NCBI RefSeq assembly: GCF_023276355.1
Contig: NZ_JALLPL010000001.1
Location: 2,468,275-2,532,274, forward strand
From: Haloplanus sp. XH21
Lineage (GTDB): Archaea; Halobacteriota; Halobacteria; Halobacteriales; Haloferacaceae
Direction: 5' to 3'
Length of the DNA stretch: 64,000 bases
Shown: positions 35,422-44,798 of the stretch, one piece after another
How the letters are laid out: each line of letters begins with the position of its first letter
How positions within the stretch are numbered: the first letter of the stretch is position 1
Translations under genes and position numbers: made by a program
The notes under the pieces: model-generated
Database searches by the model: none
Told to the model about the DNA's origin: nothing
What the model saw: the letters and a program-made list of their open reading frames with translations, nothing else

Positions 35422-36210
35422 ATGACACGCGAAACAGTCCTGCTCGTCGGACGGCGGGCGGAGAACACCGAGGACGTGTTGGAGACCCACGCGCGACGGT
35501 TGCGAGAGCGGGGCGTCGCCGACGCCGTGCGGACGGCGACGTACGAGCACGAACCGATTCGCGAACTGCGCGAGTCCCTGTCGGCGCTGTCGGCCGACCG
35601 CGTCTACGCTCTCCCGATGTGCCTCGCACACAGTTACGAGACGACCGAGGATATCCCCGCGGCATTGTCGTACGTCCCGGGGACGGTCCATTACGGCGAA
35701 CCGGTCGGGCGGAGTCCGGCCGTGACGGGCGTCGTGGAGCAGCGAGCGGCGGCACAGGTGCCCCCGGCGGCGTCGGCGTCGCTCGTTCTGATCGGTTTCG
35801 GCAACAGTTCACAGCCGTACCACCGGCAGGCGGTCGAGTATCACGCCGATCGCCTGCGCGAGCGGACGGCCTACGGCGAGGTGCGGACGTGCTTCCTCCT
35901 CCAGAACCCCGCCGTCGAATGCGTCCGGTACAACGTGACGGGGGATCGGACCGTCGCCGTCCCGCTGTTCGTCACGCGGAGCGACGCGACCGAACGAGAG
36001 ATTCCGGCAAAACTCGAACTCGACCGCGGCGGCATCGAGTACGCCGATCCGCTCGGCACCCACGCCCACGTGACCGACGCGCTCGAAGCCGAGGTGGCCC
36101 GCCAGCGCGTGTTGGCGACGGCCGACGACGGCACGCCGACCACGTTCGAGTCGACGCTCACGCAGTCGCGGACGCCGCTCGCCACGGACGGCGAGGGGCT
36201 GGACGACTGA
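35422..36210 (+). CDS. CbiX/SirB-like protein (cobalt chelatase family)
   Basis: 262 residues from the ATG at 35422. CbiX-type fold: VLLVGRRAENTEDVLETHARRLRERG at the N-terminus, YALPMCLAHSYETTEDIPAAL and later ASLVLIGFGNSSQPYHRQAVEYHADRL in the second half. The first expected His is replaced by Arg (GRRAEN for GHGS), so metal insertion by this copy is uncertain; the protein may be a regulatory or metallochaperone relative. It sits between cbiA (divergent) and cbiE (convergent). Confidence 0.75.
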   Translation: MTRETVLLVGRRAENTEDVLETHARRLRERGVADAVRTATYEHEPIRELRESLSALSADRVYALPMCLAHSYETTEDIPAALSYVPGTVHYGEPVGRSPAVTGVVEQRAAAQVPPAASASLVLIGFGNSSQPYHRQAVEYHADRLRERTAYGEVRTCFLLQNPAVECVRYNVTGDRTVAVPLFVTRSDATEREIPAKLELDRGGIEYADPLGTHAHVTDALEAEVARQRVLATADDGTPTTFESTLTQSRTPLATDGEGLDD

Positions 36211-36225
36211 ATTATCGCCGCCCCA

Positions 36226-36993
36226 TTACTCCGACCCGTCGCGCCGAACCGCGAACACCGACAGGTCCGAGAAGGGCGTGTCCGACGGGTCGGCGCCGCC
36301 CGCGTGCGTCGCCAGGTCGCCGAGCGTCGTGCGCGTGATGGCCTCGTCGTCGTGGGTCAACCGTTCCAGCACCAACGCCGTCGTCCTGGGTGTTGCGCCG
36401 GCGTCAAGCAAATCGGCGGCGATATCGCCGGGCATCCAGTCGTAGGGTCGGGGCAGGACGAGCAGGTGGCGGTCACCCACGTCTGCGCGCAGGCGGTCGA
36501 GGTCCGCATCGAGCGACCCGCTCTTGTGGAGCGTGACGAACGTCGTCGCCTCCATCGGCGTCCGGGCGCGACTCGCGGCCACCTGGAGCGAGGAGATGCC
36601 GGGGATCACCTGCACCGGCGCGTCGACGGCGGCCTGCACTTTCCCGACGAACTGGTAGCCCGAATGGTTGGGGTCGCCCATGAGGACGGCCGTCCCCGTG
36701 TCGCCCGTAGCGACCCGGTCGGCGAAGGTATCGAGCGTCTCGGCCTCGTCCGCGTAGCCACAGGTGAGCCAGTCAGCATCAGTCGAAACGGCTCCGCGAG
36801 CGACATCGACCACCGTCTCGAAGCCGACGACGGCGTCGGCCTCCCGAATCGCGCGCCGCGCCCGCGGCGTCAGATACTCGGGGTTGCCGGGGCCGACGCC
36901 GACGGCGTAGACGGGCGTGGCGTCGGTAGCGGCTTCCGGGTCCGCCGCCGCGATATCCGCGGGATCCGGCCCGGAATCGAGGTCGACGGTCAC
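36226..36993 (-). CDS. cbiE: cobalt-precorrin-7 C5-methyltransferase
   Basis: 255 residues. Tetrapyrrole methylase fold: VYAVGVGPGNPEYLTPRARRAIREADAVVGF at the start and VIPGISSLQVAASRARTPMEATTFVTLH, a CbiE signature, in the middle. Methylates C5 with S-adenosylmethionine; CbiT performs the C15 methylation and decarboxylation. N-terminal 27 residues are an acidic extension. Overlaps cbiC by 4 bp, so the two are translated together. Confidence 0.92.
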   Translation of the reverse strand: MTVDLDSGPDPADIAAADPEAATDATPVYAVGVGPGNPEYLTPRARRAIREADAVVGFETVVDVARGAVSTDADWLTCGYADEAETLDTFADRVATGDTGTAVLMGDPNHSGYQFVGKVQAAVDAPVQVIPGISSLQVAASRARTPMEATTFVTLHKSGSLDADLDRLRADVGDRHLLVLPRPYDWMPGDIAADLLDAGATPRTTALVLERLTHDDEAITRTTLGDLATHAGGADPSDTPFSDLSVFAVRRDGSE

Positions 36994-37667
36994 CGGTCGA
37001 CCTCGCCGTTCCGGACGTCGCTGGCGACGTGGACGAGTTCGTTCGTCAGGCCGGCGGCCAGGCCGCTCCCGCCGCGGCGACCCACGTTCGTCACCGTCGG
37101 CACGCCGTGCTCGCTGGCGACGGCGCGCAGGCGCTTCCGGCTCTCGGCGGCCTTGACGAAGCCAACGGGCGTGGCGACGACGACGGCCGGGCGCGTGCCG
37201 TCTTCGATGCAGTCCGCGAGGGCGAGGGCGGCCGTGGGGGCGTTGCCGACGACGGCGATGGCGTCGTCGTAGACGCCCTCGCGGTCGAGTTCGAGCACCG
37301 AGGCCGCGGTGCGGGTCATCCCCGTCTCCGCGGCCAACTCGCTCCCGTTGCCGATGGCCTTCCGCACCGGGCAGTCGTGACCGCGGCCGGTGATACCCGC
37401 TTTCACCATCGTGATGTCGGTGACGATGGGGCGCTCGTCGAGGACGGCCCGGGCGCCGGCGCGGACGGGGTCGTCGTCGGTGTCGCCGGTGAAGCGAATC
37501 AGGTGCTGGAACTCGGGGTCGCCGGTGGCGTGGACCGACTTCGCCCGGATGCGGTCGGCCAGCGTCTCCTGGGGGACGAGTTCGTGGACGCGGTCCATGC
37601 TCGTCTCCGCGATCTCCATCGCGTTCTCGGTGGTGGCGCCGAGGTCGGCGTACTCCTCAGTCGTCAT
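36990..37667 (-). CDS. cbiC: cobalt-precorrin-8 methylmutase
   Basis: 225 residues. Moves the C11 methyl group to C12 to form cobyrinate. Recognised by RVHELVPQETLADRIRAKSVHATGDPEFQHLIRF (with the catalytic His in the SVHATGDPEF region) and by ADCIEDGTRPAVVVATPVGFVKAAESK-like ending (here AESRKRL). Follows cobN by 54 bp and overlaps cbiE, so cobN-cbiC-cbiE forms a minus-strand unit. Confidence 0.92.
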   Translation of the reverse strand: MTTEEYADLGATTENAMEIAETSMDRVHELVPQETLADRIRAKSVHATGDPEFQHLIRFTGDTDDDPVRAGARAVLDERPIVTDITMVKAGITGRGHDCPVRKAIGNGSELAAETGMTRTAASVLELDREGVYDDAIAVVGNAPTAALALADCIEDGTRPAVVVATPVGFVKAAESRKRLRAVASEHGVPTVTNVGRRGGSGLAAGLTNELVHVASDVRNGEVDR

Positions 37668-37721
37668 CGCTCTCCCTCCCGATGACGACGCGTAACGGCA
37701 GACGACACGCGACGCCCGACC

Positions 37722-40700
37722 TCAGTCGTCATCGCTCGCCACCTCCGCAGCGTCGGAATCGGCCGTCGCACGCGCCTCCAGGTCGCCGTCGACGCGCAGG
37801 TTGAGGTCGCGCAGGCGGTCCTCGGTTTCCTCGTCGGCGTCCCAGAGGTCGCGGTCGATGGCCTCCAGCAAGGTGTCCGTGATGCTCGCGAGCGCCCACG
37901 GGTTCACGTCCCGAAGCCACTCCTGACGGTCGGCGTCGAAGGCGTACTTCTCGGCGACTTCATCCCAGAGGTGGTCGCTGACGACGCCCGTCGTGGCGTC
38001 CCAGCCGAGGGCGACATCGACGGTCGTCGAGAGGTCGCCCGCGCCCTTGTAGCCGTGTTCCGCCATGCTGTCCAGCCAGTTCGGGTTGAGGACGCGGGCG
38101 CGCATCGCCTTGCGCACCTTCTCCTCGTTGGTGTAGACGTCGACGTGGTCGGGGTCCGAGGAGTCGCCGACGTAGGAGGCCGGTTCGCTCCCCGACACCT
38201 CCGTGACGGCGGTGATGAACCCGCCGTGGAAGGCGTACCAGTCGGAGGAGTCGAACTCGTCCTGTTCGGCGGTGTCCTCGATTTTCACCGTCGCCTCGAC
38301 GGTGCCGAGGCGGCGCTCGAAGGCGTCGTGGGCCTCCGAGACGCGGCCGCGGGAGCCGAGGGCGTAGCCGCCCCACTGGACGTAGACGTCGGCAAGATCG
38401 GACTTGTCGTCCCAGTTGCCCTCGTCGACGGCCTTGTTCGTCCCCGCGCCGTAGCCGCCGGGACGGGTGGTGAAGACGCGGTGGGACGCCGCCGTCTCGG
38501 CGTCGTCGGGGTCCATCCCCTCCGCGACCAGTTCGTCTTGCTCCTCCTCGACGTGCTTTTTCACGTAGTTCATGGCGTGGGGTTCGTCGAGAGCGACGAC
38601 GGCGTCGACGGCGTCGTGAATCACGCTCGCGGCCTGCGGAAAGGCGTCGCGGAAGAGGCCGGAGACGCGCGTCGTCACGTCGATGCGGGGGCGGTCGAGT
38701 TCCTCCAGCGGAATGGGCGTCACGTCGTCGACGCGGCCCGCGTCGGTCCACTCGGGTTCGACGCCCATCAGCGCGAGCACCTGCGCGACCGTCTCGCCCC
38801 GGGTGCGAACGGTGGGGGTGCCCCACGCGACGACGCCGATTTCCTCGGGGTACTCACCTTCTTCGTCTCGGTGGCGCTCCGCCACCCCGTCGGCCACCTC
38901 GCGACCGACCTGCCACGCGCTTTTCGCGGGCACTTTGCGGGGGTCGAGCGTGTAGAAGTTTCGTCCCGTCGGCAACAGGTCGACGCCGCCGCGAGTGGGC
39001 GCGCCGCTCCCGCCGGGCGGGACGTACTCGCCGTTCAGGGCGTCGGCCGTCCGGGGAATCTCCGTCTCCGCGCCGGCGACGCGGGGGGCCGCCTCCTCGC
39101 AGATGTACGCGAGGACGGTCCGCAGGTCGTCGTGGGCGCCGGACTTCGCCCGCGCGTCGCCGAGGGGGTCGATGTCGACGACGAGGAGGTTCATGTTCAC
39201 CTCGTCATGGGGGCCGGCGTCGCGCTCCGATTCGGGCACGTCGAAGCCGTGTTCGGCGAGCGTCTCGACCAGTTCGCGACTCGTCTCGTACACCGCGTCG
39301 GCGGCCTGGGCGTAGGTCATGCCCAGGTCCTCGTCGTCGGTGCCCGGTTCGTCGAGCATGCGCTCGTAGTCGACGCCGAGGACGCCAGCGACGCTCTCGC
39401 GGAGGCTCGGCGCGCCCGGGTTCTCCAGGCGCGTGAGCGCGACCAGATACTCCACGAGGCGGTCGTCGATTGGCGGTTCGCCCATCGTGTGCAGACCCAG
39501 GCGGATCTGGGTCGTCTTCACGTCGGTCAGGTAGGCGTGAATCCGCTCGACGAGTTCGTCGATAGGGAGGTCGTCGCCCGTCACGTCCCCTTCGGCGAGC
39601 GTCGACCCCGCGGCGTCGGGGCCGCGCACGTCGGCTTGCTCGTCGACCGTGCCCTCGATACCGAGTTCGAGCGCGAGGTCGAGCTCGTCGACCGCCTCGC
39701 GGATCATGGCTTCGAGCGCCTCGCCGTCGTCGGTGCGGGCGTCCTCCATCCCCGCCTCCCGGTAGCGGTCGGCGAGTTCTTCGAGTTCGGCCAGGTCGTC
39801 GTACGTCCCCGCGTTACCCATGACGGGGGTGAGGTAGTCGACGATGGCGGCGTAGGACCGGCGCTTGGCCTGCGTCCCCTCGCCGGGGTTGTTGACGATG
39901 TAGGGGTAGACGTTGGGCAGGTCGTCGACGAGGCCGTCGGGCGCGCTCGCGCCGTCGAGACCGACGGTCTTGCCGGGGAGCCATTCGAGCGAGCCGTGCG
40001 TGCCGAGGTGGACGACGGCGTCGGCGTCGAAGGAGTGGCGGAGCCACGCGTAGAAGGCCACGTAGTCGTGGGGTGGCTGGAGGTCGGAGTCGTGGTACAC
40101 CTTCGAGGGATCCATCCCGAAGCCGCGGGGCGGCTGGACGGTGACGAGGACGTTCCCGAACTCGACGCCGGGGATGGCGAATGGGCGGTCCGGCGGGTCG
40201 CCCCACTCCTCGATCACGTTCTCGCGGAGGCCCTGGTTCACGCCGTCGAACCAGTCGCGGTACTGGCCGGGAGAGACGGTGTCGACGCTCAGGTCGCGCA
40301 CGTCCTCTGGAGCGACCCAGCGGTCGTCGAGGGTGAGTTGGGCGGTGAGACGGTCGATGAGGGTGGCGCCGTCGGGTGGCGTTTTGCCGCCGTCTCGCGG
40401 GTCGCGACTCTCCCCGCTCGACCCATCCGAGGCGCGTGGCGCCTCGCCCAGGTCGTAGCCTCGACTCCCGAGTTCCTCCAAGAGATTCACCGTGCTCTCG
40501 GGCGTGTCGAGGCCGAAGGCGGTGCCGATGCCGTCGTCGCTCGGCGGGTAGTTGTGGAGGACGACGGCGACCCGTTTCTCCTCGTTGGGGGTGTGACGCA
40601 GGCGCGCCCAGTTGACGGCGAGGCGGGCGGCGTGGTCCACCCGGTCGTCGACGGGAAAATGCTGCTTCGGTGCGGTGCCGATGCCGGCGTCGTCGTCGGT

Positions 40701-41669
40701 TCGTTCCTTCCCGCTGATGGGGTGGGTGATGACGTTGCCGTCGAACTCCGGGAGCGCGATGGAGAGCGCGAGTTCGAAGCCCATGACGCCGGTGTCGCTG
40801 GCGGCGTAGCGGGAGCGAGAGCGCATCGTCGTCACCGTCTGGAGGACGGGCACGCCGAGGCGATCCAGGAAGACGTCTTCGGCCGAGTCGCCCTCGTCGT
40901 CCGCGGCCCGACCGCGTTCCTCCATCGACAGGGAGAACATGAACGAGGAGAGCACGGCGTCGACGACGGGGTCGCCGTCGTCCAGGAGCCAGGTATCCGT
41001 GACCCACTCCGCGTCCTCCTGTTCCTCGGTGTCGGTCGCGGGGTTACAGAAGATGGGGAGGGCGTCGGCGCCCTCGGCCTCGATGGCGCGCACCTGCGCG
41101 TCGACGTAGCGGGTGTTCTCGTGGGTCCAGTGGGATTCGTAGAACCAGACCGCGACGGTGGGGGTCGCGGGGTCGAACGTGGCCACGAGTTCGTCGTACG
41201 TGGCTCCGGGGTGGTCGGGGTGATAGACGCCCTCCGTGGGCAGCGCGACGGGGTCGTCGTGGGCGCGGTCGGCGGACGAGTAGGTGTCGACCAGAAACCG
41301 GACGCAGTTGGCGACGTTGCTGGCGCCGCCGCGGTCCAGATACTCGTATACTTTGTCGCGGTGGTCCGGCGAGACGGTGGTGTCCTCCACGGCGTAGGCG
41401 TCGCCGGTGGACTTGACGACGAGGGGGACGCCGGCGGCGTCGAGGCGGTCCACGACGCGGTCGTAGCCGGGCATGCTCTCCTCGGAGCCGTGGAGCCACA
41501 GGACGACCGCCGTGGCGTCCTCGACGGCGTCGACGAACGCCTCGATTGCCGCCTCGTCGTCCAGGTCGCTCTCGGACCGGGCAATCAGGTCGGCGTCGAC
41601 GTCGCTCGCGGCGCGTTGGACCGCCCCCAGTTCGTTCTCCGTCGCAGTGTACAGGCCGATGGTAGGCAT
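37722..41669 (-). CDS. cobN: cobaltochelatase subunit CobN
   Basis: 1315 residues from the ATG at 41667-41669; the longer frame overlaps the divergent chelatase gene. Very large CobN/BchH-type subunit that carries the tetrapyrrole substrate. Landmarks: MPTIGLYTATENELG start, VVHLGTHGSLEWLPGKTVGL (the CobN HGTHG-type block), VPAKSAWQVGREVADG and WGTPTVRTRGETVAQVLALMGVEPEW in the C-terminal half. An acidic insertion (about 440-475) is a halophilic feature. Divergent from the fused ATPase at 41704 with 34 bp between start codons, so the complex partners are coregulated. Confidence 0.95.
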   Translation of the reverse strand: MPTIGLYTATENELGAVQRAASDVDADLIARSESDLDDEAAIEAFVDAVEDATAVVLWLHGSEESMPGYDRVVDRLDAAGVPLVVKSTGDAYAVEDTTVSPDHRDKVYEYLDRGGASNVANCVRFLVDTYSSADRAHDDPVALPTEGVYHPDHPGATYDELVATFDPATPTVAVWFYESHWTHENTRYVDAQVRAIEAEGADALPIFCNPATDTEEQEDAEWVTDTWLLDDGDPVVDAVLSSFMFSLSMEERGRAADDEGDSAEDVFLDRLGVPVLQTVTTMRSRSRYAASDTGVMGFELALSIALPEFDGNVITHPISGKERTDDDAGIGTAPKQHFPVDDRVDHAARLAVNWARLRHTPNEEKRVAVVLHNYPPSDDGIGTAFGLDTPESTVNLLEELGSRGYDLGEAPRASDGSSGESRDPRDGGKTPPDGATLIDRLTAQLTLDDRWVAPEDVRDLSVDTVSPGQYRDWFDGVNQGLRENVIEEWGDPPDRPFAIPGVEFGNVLVTVQPPRGFGMDPSKVYHDSDLQPPHDYVAFYAWLRHSFDADAVVHLGTHGSLEWLPGKTVGLDGASAPDGLVDDLPNVYPYIVNNPGEGTQAKRRSYAAIVDYLTPVMGNAGTYDDLAELEELADRYREAGMEDARTDDGEALEAMIREAVDELDLALELGIEGTVDEQADVRGPDAAGSTLAEGDVTGDDLPIDELVERIHAYLTDVKTTQIRLGLHTMGEPPIDDRLVEYLVALTRLENPGAPSLRESVAGVLGVDYERMLDEPGTDDEDLGMTYAQAADAVYETSRELVETLAEHGFDVPESERDAGPHDEVNMNLLVVDIDPLGDARAKSGAHDDLRTVLAYICEEAAPRVAGAETEIPRTADALNGEYVPPGGSGAPTRGGVDLLPTGRNFYTLDPRKVPAKSAWQVGREVADGVAERHRDEEGEYPEEIGVVAWGTPTVRTRGETVAQVLALMGVEPEWTDAGRVDDVTPIPLEELDRPRIDVTTRVSGLFRDAFPQAASVIHDAVDAVVALDEPHAMNYVKKHVEEEQDELVAEGMDPDDAETAASHRVFTTRPGGYGAGTNKAVDEGNWDDKSDLADVYVQWGGYALGSRGRVSEAHDAFERRLGTVEATVKIEDTAEQDEFDSSDWYAFHGGFITAVTEVSGSEPASYVGDSSDPDHVDVYTNEEKVRKAMRARVLNPNWLDSMAEHGYKGAGDLSTTVDVALGWDATTGVVSDHLWDEVAEKYAFDADRQEWLRDVNPWALASITDTLLEAIDRDLWDADEETEDRLRDLNLRVDGDLEARATADSDAAEVASDDD

Positions 41670-41703
41670 AACGTTGTTAAACCTCTGTTGAGTTACTGCA
41701 ATC

Positions 41704-43830
41704 ATGGTTGCGAACGCCGGGGGCAAAAACCCTTGGGGAATCCGGGGTGAGGGGGGCGATTTCGGCGATATCGTCGGGCAGCGCGAGCTCAAGCACGCTT
41801 TACTCGCAGTGGCGGCGAACGACGCCCTCGATGGCCTCCTCGTCCGCGGCGAGAAGGGGACGGCGAAATCGACGGCCGTCCGGGCGCTCGCGGACCTGCT
41901 CCCCGACCAGCGGGTCGTCGCCGACTGTCCCTACGGCTGTCCGCCCGACGACCCAGCTCGGCAGTGTGAGACCTGTCGGGAGCGGTCGGATCCGCCGACC
42001 GCCGAGCGGCCCGTTCCGCTCGTGACGCTCCCCCTCGGCGCGACGCGGGAACGCGTCGTCGGGACGCTCTCCGTTGCCGACGCCCTCGACGGCGACTACG
42101 AGTTCGATCCCGGCCTCCTCGCGCGGGCCAACCGCGGCATCCTCTACGTGGACGAGGTGAACCTGCTGGACGACCACCTCGTCGACGTGTTGCTCGATGC
42201 GGCCGCGAGCGGGGTCAACCGCGTCGAACGCGACGGCGTGAGCGTCGCCCACCCCGCGGCGTTCACGCTCATCGGGACGATGAACCCCGAGGAAGGCGAC
42301 CTGCGGCCGCAGCTCCGGGACCGCTTCGCCCTCCAGGCGACGGTGACGGGGTGTGCGGACCTGGATCAGCGCGTCGAAATCATCGACCAGGCGCTCGGAC
42401 GGAACGAGGGAAGCGGTCCCGAAGACGGGGAGCACGGCGAACGTCTCCGGACGGCGCGGAAGCGTCTGGCCGACGTGAACCTACCGCCCGCGTTCACCCG
42501 CGACATCGCGGAGTGCTGCCGTGACGCCGGCGTCGAGGGACACCGCGCGGACATCGCGATGGCGCGGGCCGCCCGAACCTTCGCCGCCCTCGACGACCGC
42601 CCGACGGTCATCGAATCGGACGTGCGCCGGGCGGCAGAGCTCGCCCTGCCCCACCGCCTCCAGTCCCGGCCGTTCGAGGACGCACCGGACCCCGAATCGG
42701 TCGTCGACGACCACTTCGAGGACGGGAACGACGCCGCGGACGACGAGGCGGGGAGCGACGGCGACAGCGACGGGGCGGACGGCGAGTCGGAGGCCGAAGG
42801 CGGTGACGGCACCGCGAGCGAGGACGGCGAGCCCGACGACGCCGCCGACGGCGGCGCTCCGGAACCGGACGGCGACGACGAGGGCGACGAGCGACCGGCC
42901 GGCAACGCGCCGTCGCCCGCCAGTGACGGGGGGAACGACGAACCCGACGACGGAGCCGGTGACCGAAGCGACGGAGAGGGCGACGAGTCCCGCGACGAAC
43001 CCGACGACGGCGCGGACGACGAGGCCACGCCCCTCGTCCCCGGCGAACGCCGGGCGGACGTGGGTGAGAGTCGCGCCCCGTCGCTCCCCGAGATGACGGC
43101 CGACGACGACGCGGACGGAACGGGGCGAGCAGGGGCGCGGGCCGGGACGGACGGCGCCGGTCCGCGCGTCCGAACTCAGCGAGCGGCGGCGGATCGGAGC
43201 GTCGACGCCGCGGCGTCGGTGCGGGCGGCCGCCGCTCGGGGCGGCGACGGGGTCGAATCGCGGGACCTGCGACAGTCGGTGCGGGCGGCGGAGGCGTCGA
43301 CGCTCGTCGTCTTCGCGGTGGACGCGAGCGCGTCGATGCGCCGCGCGATGCGGGCGGCGAAAGGGACGGTGCTCGAACTGCTCGAAGACAGCTACCAGCA
43401 GCGCGACCGGGTCGGGTTCGTCGCCTTCGCGGGCGAGGGCGCGGACGTGTTGCTCCCGCCGACGGACAGCGTCACCCTCGCGGCGCGACACCTGAAGGAC
43501 CTCCCGACGGGCGACCGGACGCCGCTGCCGGCCGGGCTACAGACGGCGAGCGACGTCATCGAGCACGCGGATCCGGCCGCGAGCGTCGTCGTCTGTGTCA
43601 CCGACGGCCGGGCGAACGTCGCCGACGGGAGTCCGCTCGCGGCGACCCGGCAGGCCGCGGACCGCCTGGCCGCCCTCGGGGCGCGCGTCGTCGTCGTCGA
43701 CGCGGGGGAGGATACCCGCGCCGGCGTCGTCCCGGAACTCGTCGAGCGAACGGACGGGTACCACGTCCCCCTCGACGCGCTGTCGGCCGACGCCATCGAC
43801 GCCGCGGCGGGCGCCGCAAATAAACCGTAG
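41704..43830 (+). CDS. cobaltochelatase-type ATPase, fused ChlI/ChlD (AAA plus VWA)
   Basis: 708 residues. Residues about 20-320: AAA domain of the magnesium/cobalt chelatase type, Walker A GEKGTAKST, Walker B GILYVDEVNLL, sensor region GTMNPEEGDLRPQLRDRF. Residues about 340-480: extremely acidic Asp/Glu/Gly linker. Residues about 530-705: VWA domain with the MIDAS motif DASAS and TDGRAN. In other organisms the I and D subunits are separate; here one chain provides both. Divergent partner of cobN, followed by the cobalt transporter genes. Confidence 0.9.
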   Translation: MVANAGGKNPWGIRGEGGDFGDIVGQRELKHALLAVAANDALDGLLVRGEKGTAKSTAVRALADLLPDQRVVADCPYGCPPDDPARQCETCRERSDPPTAERPVPLVTLPLGATRERVVGTLSVADALDGDYEFDPGLLARANRGILYVDEVNLLDDHLVDVLLDAAASGVNRVERDGVSVAHPAAFTLIGTMNPEEGDLRPQLRDRFALQATVTGCADLDQRVEIIDQALGRNEGSGPEDGEHGERLRTARKRLADVNLPPAFTRDIAECCRDAGVEGHRADIAMARAARTFAALDDRPTVIESDVRRAAELALPHRLQSRPFEDAPDPESVVDDHFEDGNDAADDEAGSDGDSDGADGESEAEGGDGTASEDGEPDDAADGGAPEPDGDDEGDERPAGNAPSPASDGGNDEPDDGAGDRSDGEGDESRDEPDDGADDEATPLVPGERRADVGESRAPSLPEMTADDDADGTGRAGARAGTDGAGPRVRTQRAAADRSVDAAASVRAAAARGGDGVESRDLRQSVRAAEASTLVVFAVDASASMRRAMRAAKGTVLELLEDSYQQRDRVGFVAFAGEGADVLLPPTDSVTLAARHLKDLPTGDRTPLPAGLQTASDVIEHADPAASVVVCVTDGRANVADGSPLAATRQAADRLAALGARVVVVDAGEDTRAGVVPELVERTDGYHVPLDALSADAIDAAAGAANKP

Positions 43831-43887
43831 TTTCGCCGGAGCGAAAGTTTTACAACCATACTTTTCCTGTTCCAACTGTGTTTTAGT

Positions 43888-44076
43888 ATGGCGGCCGCCA
43901 ACGACTCGGTCCACGGTCGGATCGAACACGCACGCATCGAACTGACGCCGGCGCGGGTCGCCGCGGGGGTTGCCCTCGTGGCCGCGCTGGGGTTCCTGCT
44001 GCTGTTCATGCAGGATCCGATGGTTCACGACTCGCTCCACAACTTCCGTCACGCGGCGGGCGTCACCTGTCACTGA
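43888..44076 (+). CDS. cbtB: CbtB, small cobalt transporter subunit
   Basis: 62 residues: one transmembrane helix (about 24-41) and the His-rich tail DPMVHDSLHNFRHAAGVTCH characteristic of CbtB, able to bind Co(II). Stop and CbtA start overlap (ATGA at 44074-44078). TATA-like atactttt at 43857-43864 about 25 bp upstream, suggesting a short or leaderless transcript separate from the chelatase gene. Confidence 0.93.
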   Translation: MAAANDSVHGRIEHARIELTPARVAAGVALVAALGFLLLFMQDPMVHDSLHNFRHAAGVTCH

Positions 44077-44798
44077 TGCTCACCGCGCACCTCGCGCGCG
44101 GCCTGAAAGCGGGGGCTGTCGCCGGCCTCGCGTTCGGCCTGTTCATGGCGTTCGTCGGGAATCCCGTCGTCGCCCACGCCGACGCGGTGGTCGAGGGAGC
44201 ACACGCCCACGGCGCCGGCGGTCACACCGGGCCGTCGCTCACGACGCTCGTAAGCGTCGGCGGCGGCGTCCTCTGGGGCGTGCTCGCCGGCGCCGTCTTC
44301 GGGGTCGCCTTCTTCGTCCTCGAACCGGCGATCCCCGCCGACGGCGGCGTTCGGAGCTACCTCCTCGCCGCCGCTGGCTTCGTCACCGCCTCGGGCGCAC
44401 CGTGGCTCGCCCTCCCGCCCGCCGTGCCCGGCGTCGAGGCGACCCTGCCGACGCGGACGCGTCTGCTCGTCTACGGCGGGATGATGGTCGCGGGCCTCCT
44501 CGCCTGCCTGCTCGCGGGAGCGGCGTATCACCGCGCGAGCGACCGATACGGACGGCGCGAGGGCGTCGTCGCGGCGGCCGCGCCGTTCGTCGGCGTCGTG
44601 CTGGTGGCGACGCTCGTGCCCGCGTCGACGGCCCCGACCGGCGCCGTCTCGCCCGAGCTCACCGCCGCGTTCCGCGGCGTGGTCGTCTTCGGGCAGGTGA
44701 CGCTTTGGGCCGTCCTCGCGGTCACCCACGCGTGGCTTCACCGCCGAGGGCGAGCGGAACGCCGGCGGGCGCGGACGCCCACGGCGACGACGGATTAG
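44076..44798 (+). CDS. cbtA: CbtA, cobalt transporter
   Basis: 240 residues with five to six transmembrane helices. HARGLKAGAVAGLAFGLFMAF-like N-terminus and the His-containing loop VVEGAHAHGAGGHTGPS are CbtA traits. CbtAB imports cobalt for cobalamin synthesis. The start overlaps cbtB by 1 bp. Converges on the OsmC gene with a 4-bp overlap. Confidence 0.93.
   Translation: MLTAHLARGLKAGAVAGLAFGLFMAFVGNPVVAHADAVVEGAHAHGAGGHTGPSLTTLVSVGGGVLWGVLAGAVFGVAFFVLEPAIPADGGVRSYLLAAAGFVTASGAPWLALPPAVPGVEATLPTRTRLLVYGGMMVAGLLACLLAGAAYHRASDRYGRREGVVAAAAPFVGVVLVATLVPASTAPTGAVSPELTAAFRGVVVFGQVTLWAVLAVTHAWLHRRGRAERRRARTPTATTD

Noticed and set aside
37971..41750. Open frame of 1259 codons on the plus strand opposite cobN
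   Set aside because: Shadow frame caused by high G+C; composition Arg/Val/Asp-repetitive with no motif, while the minus strand encodes an unmistakable CobN.
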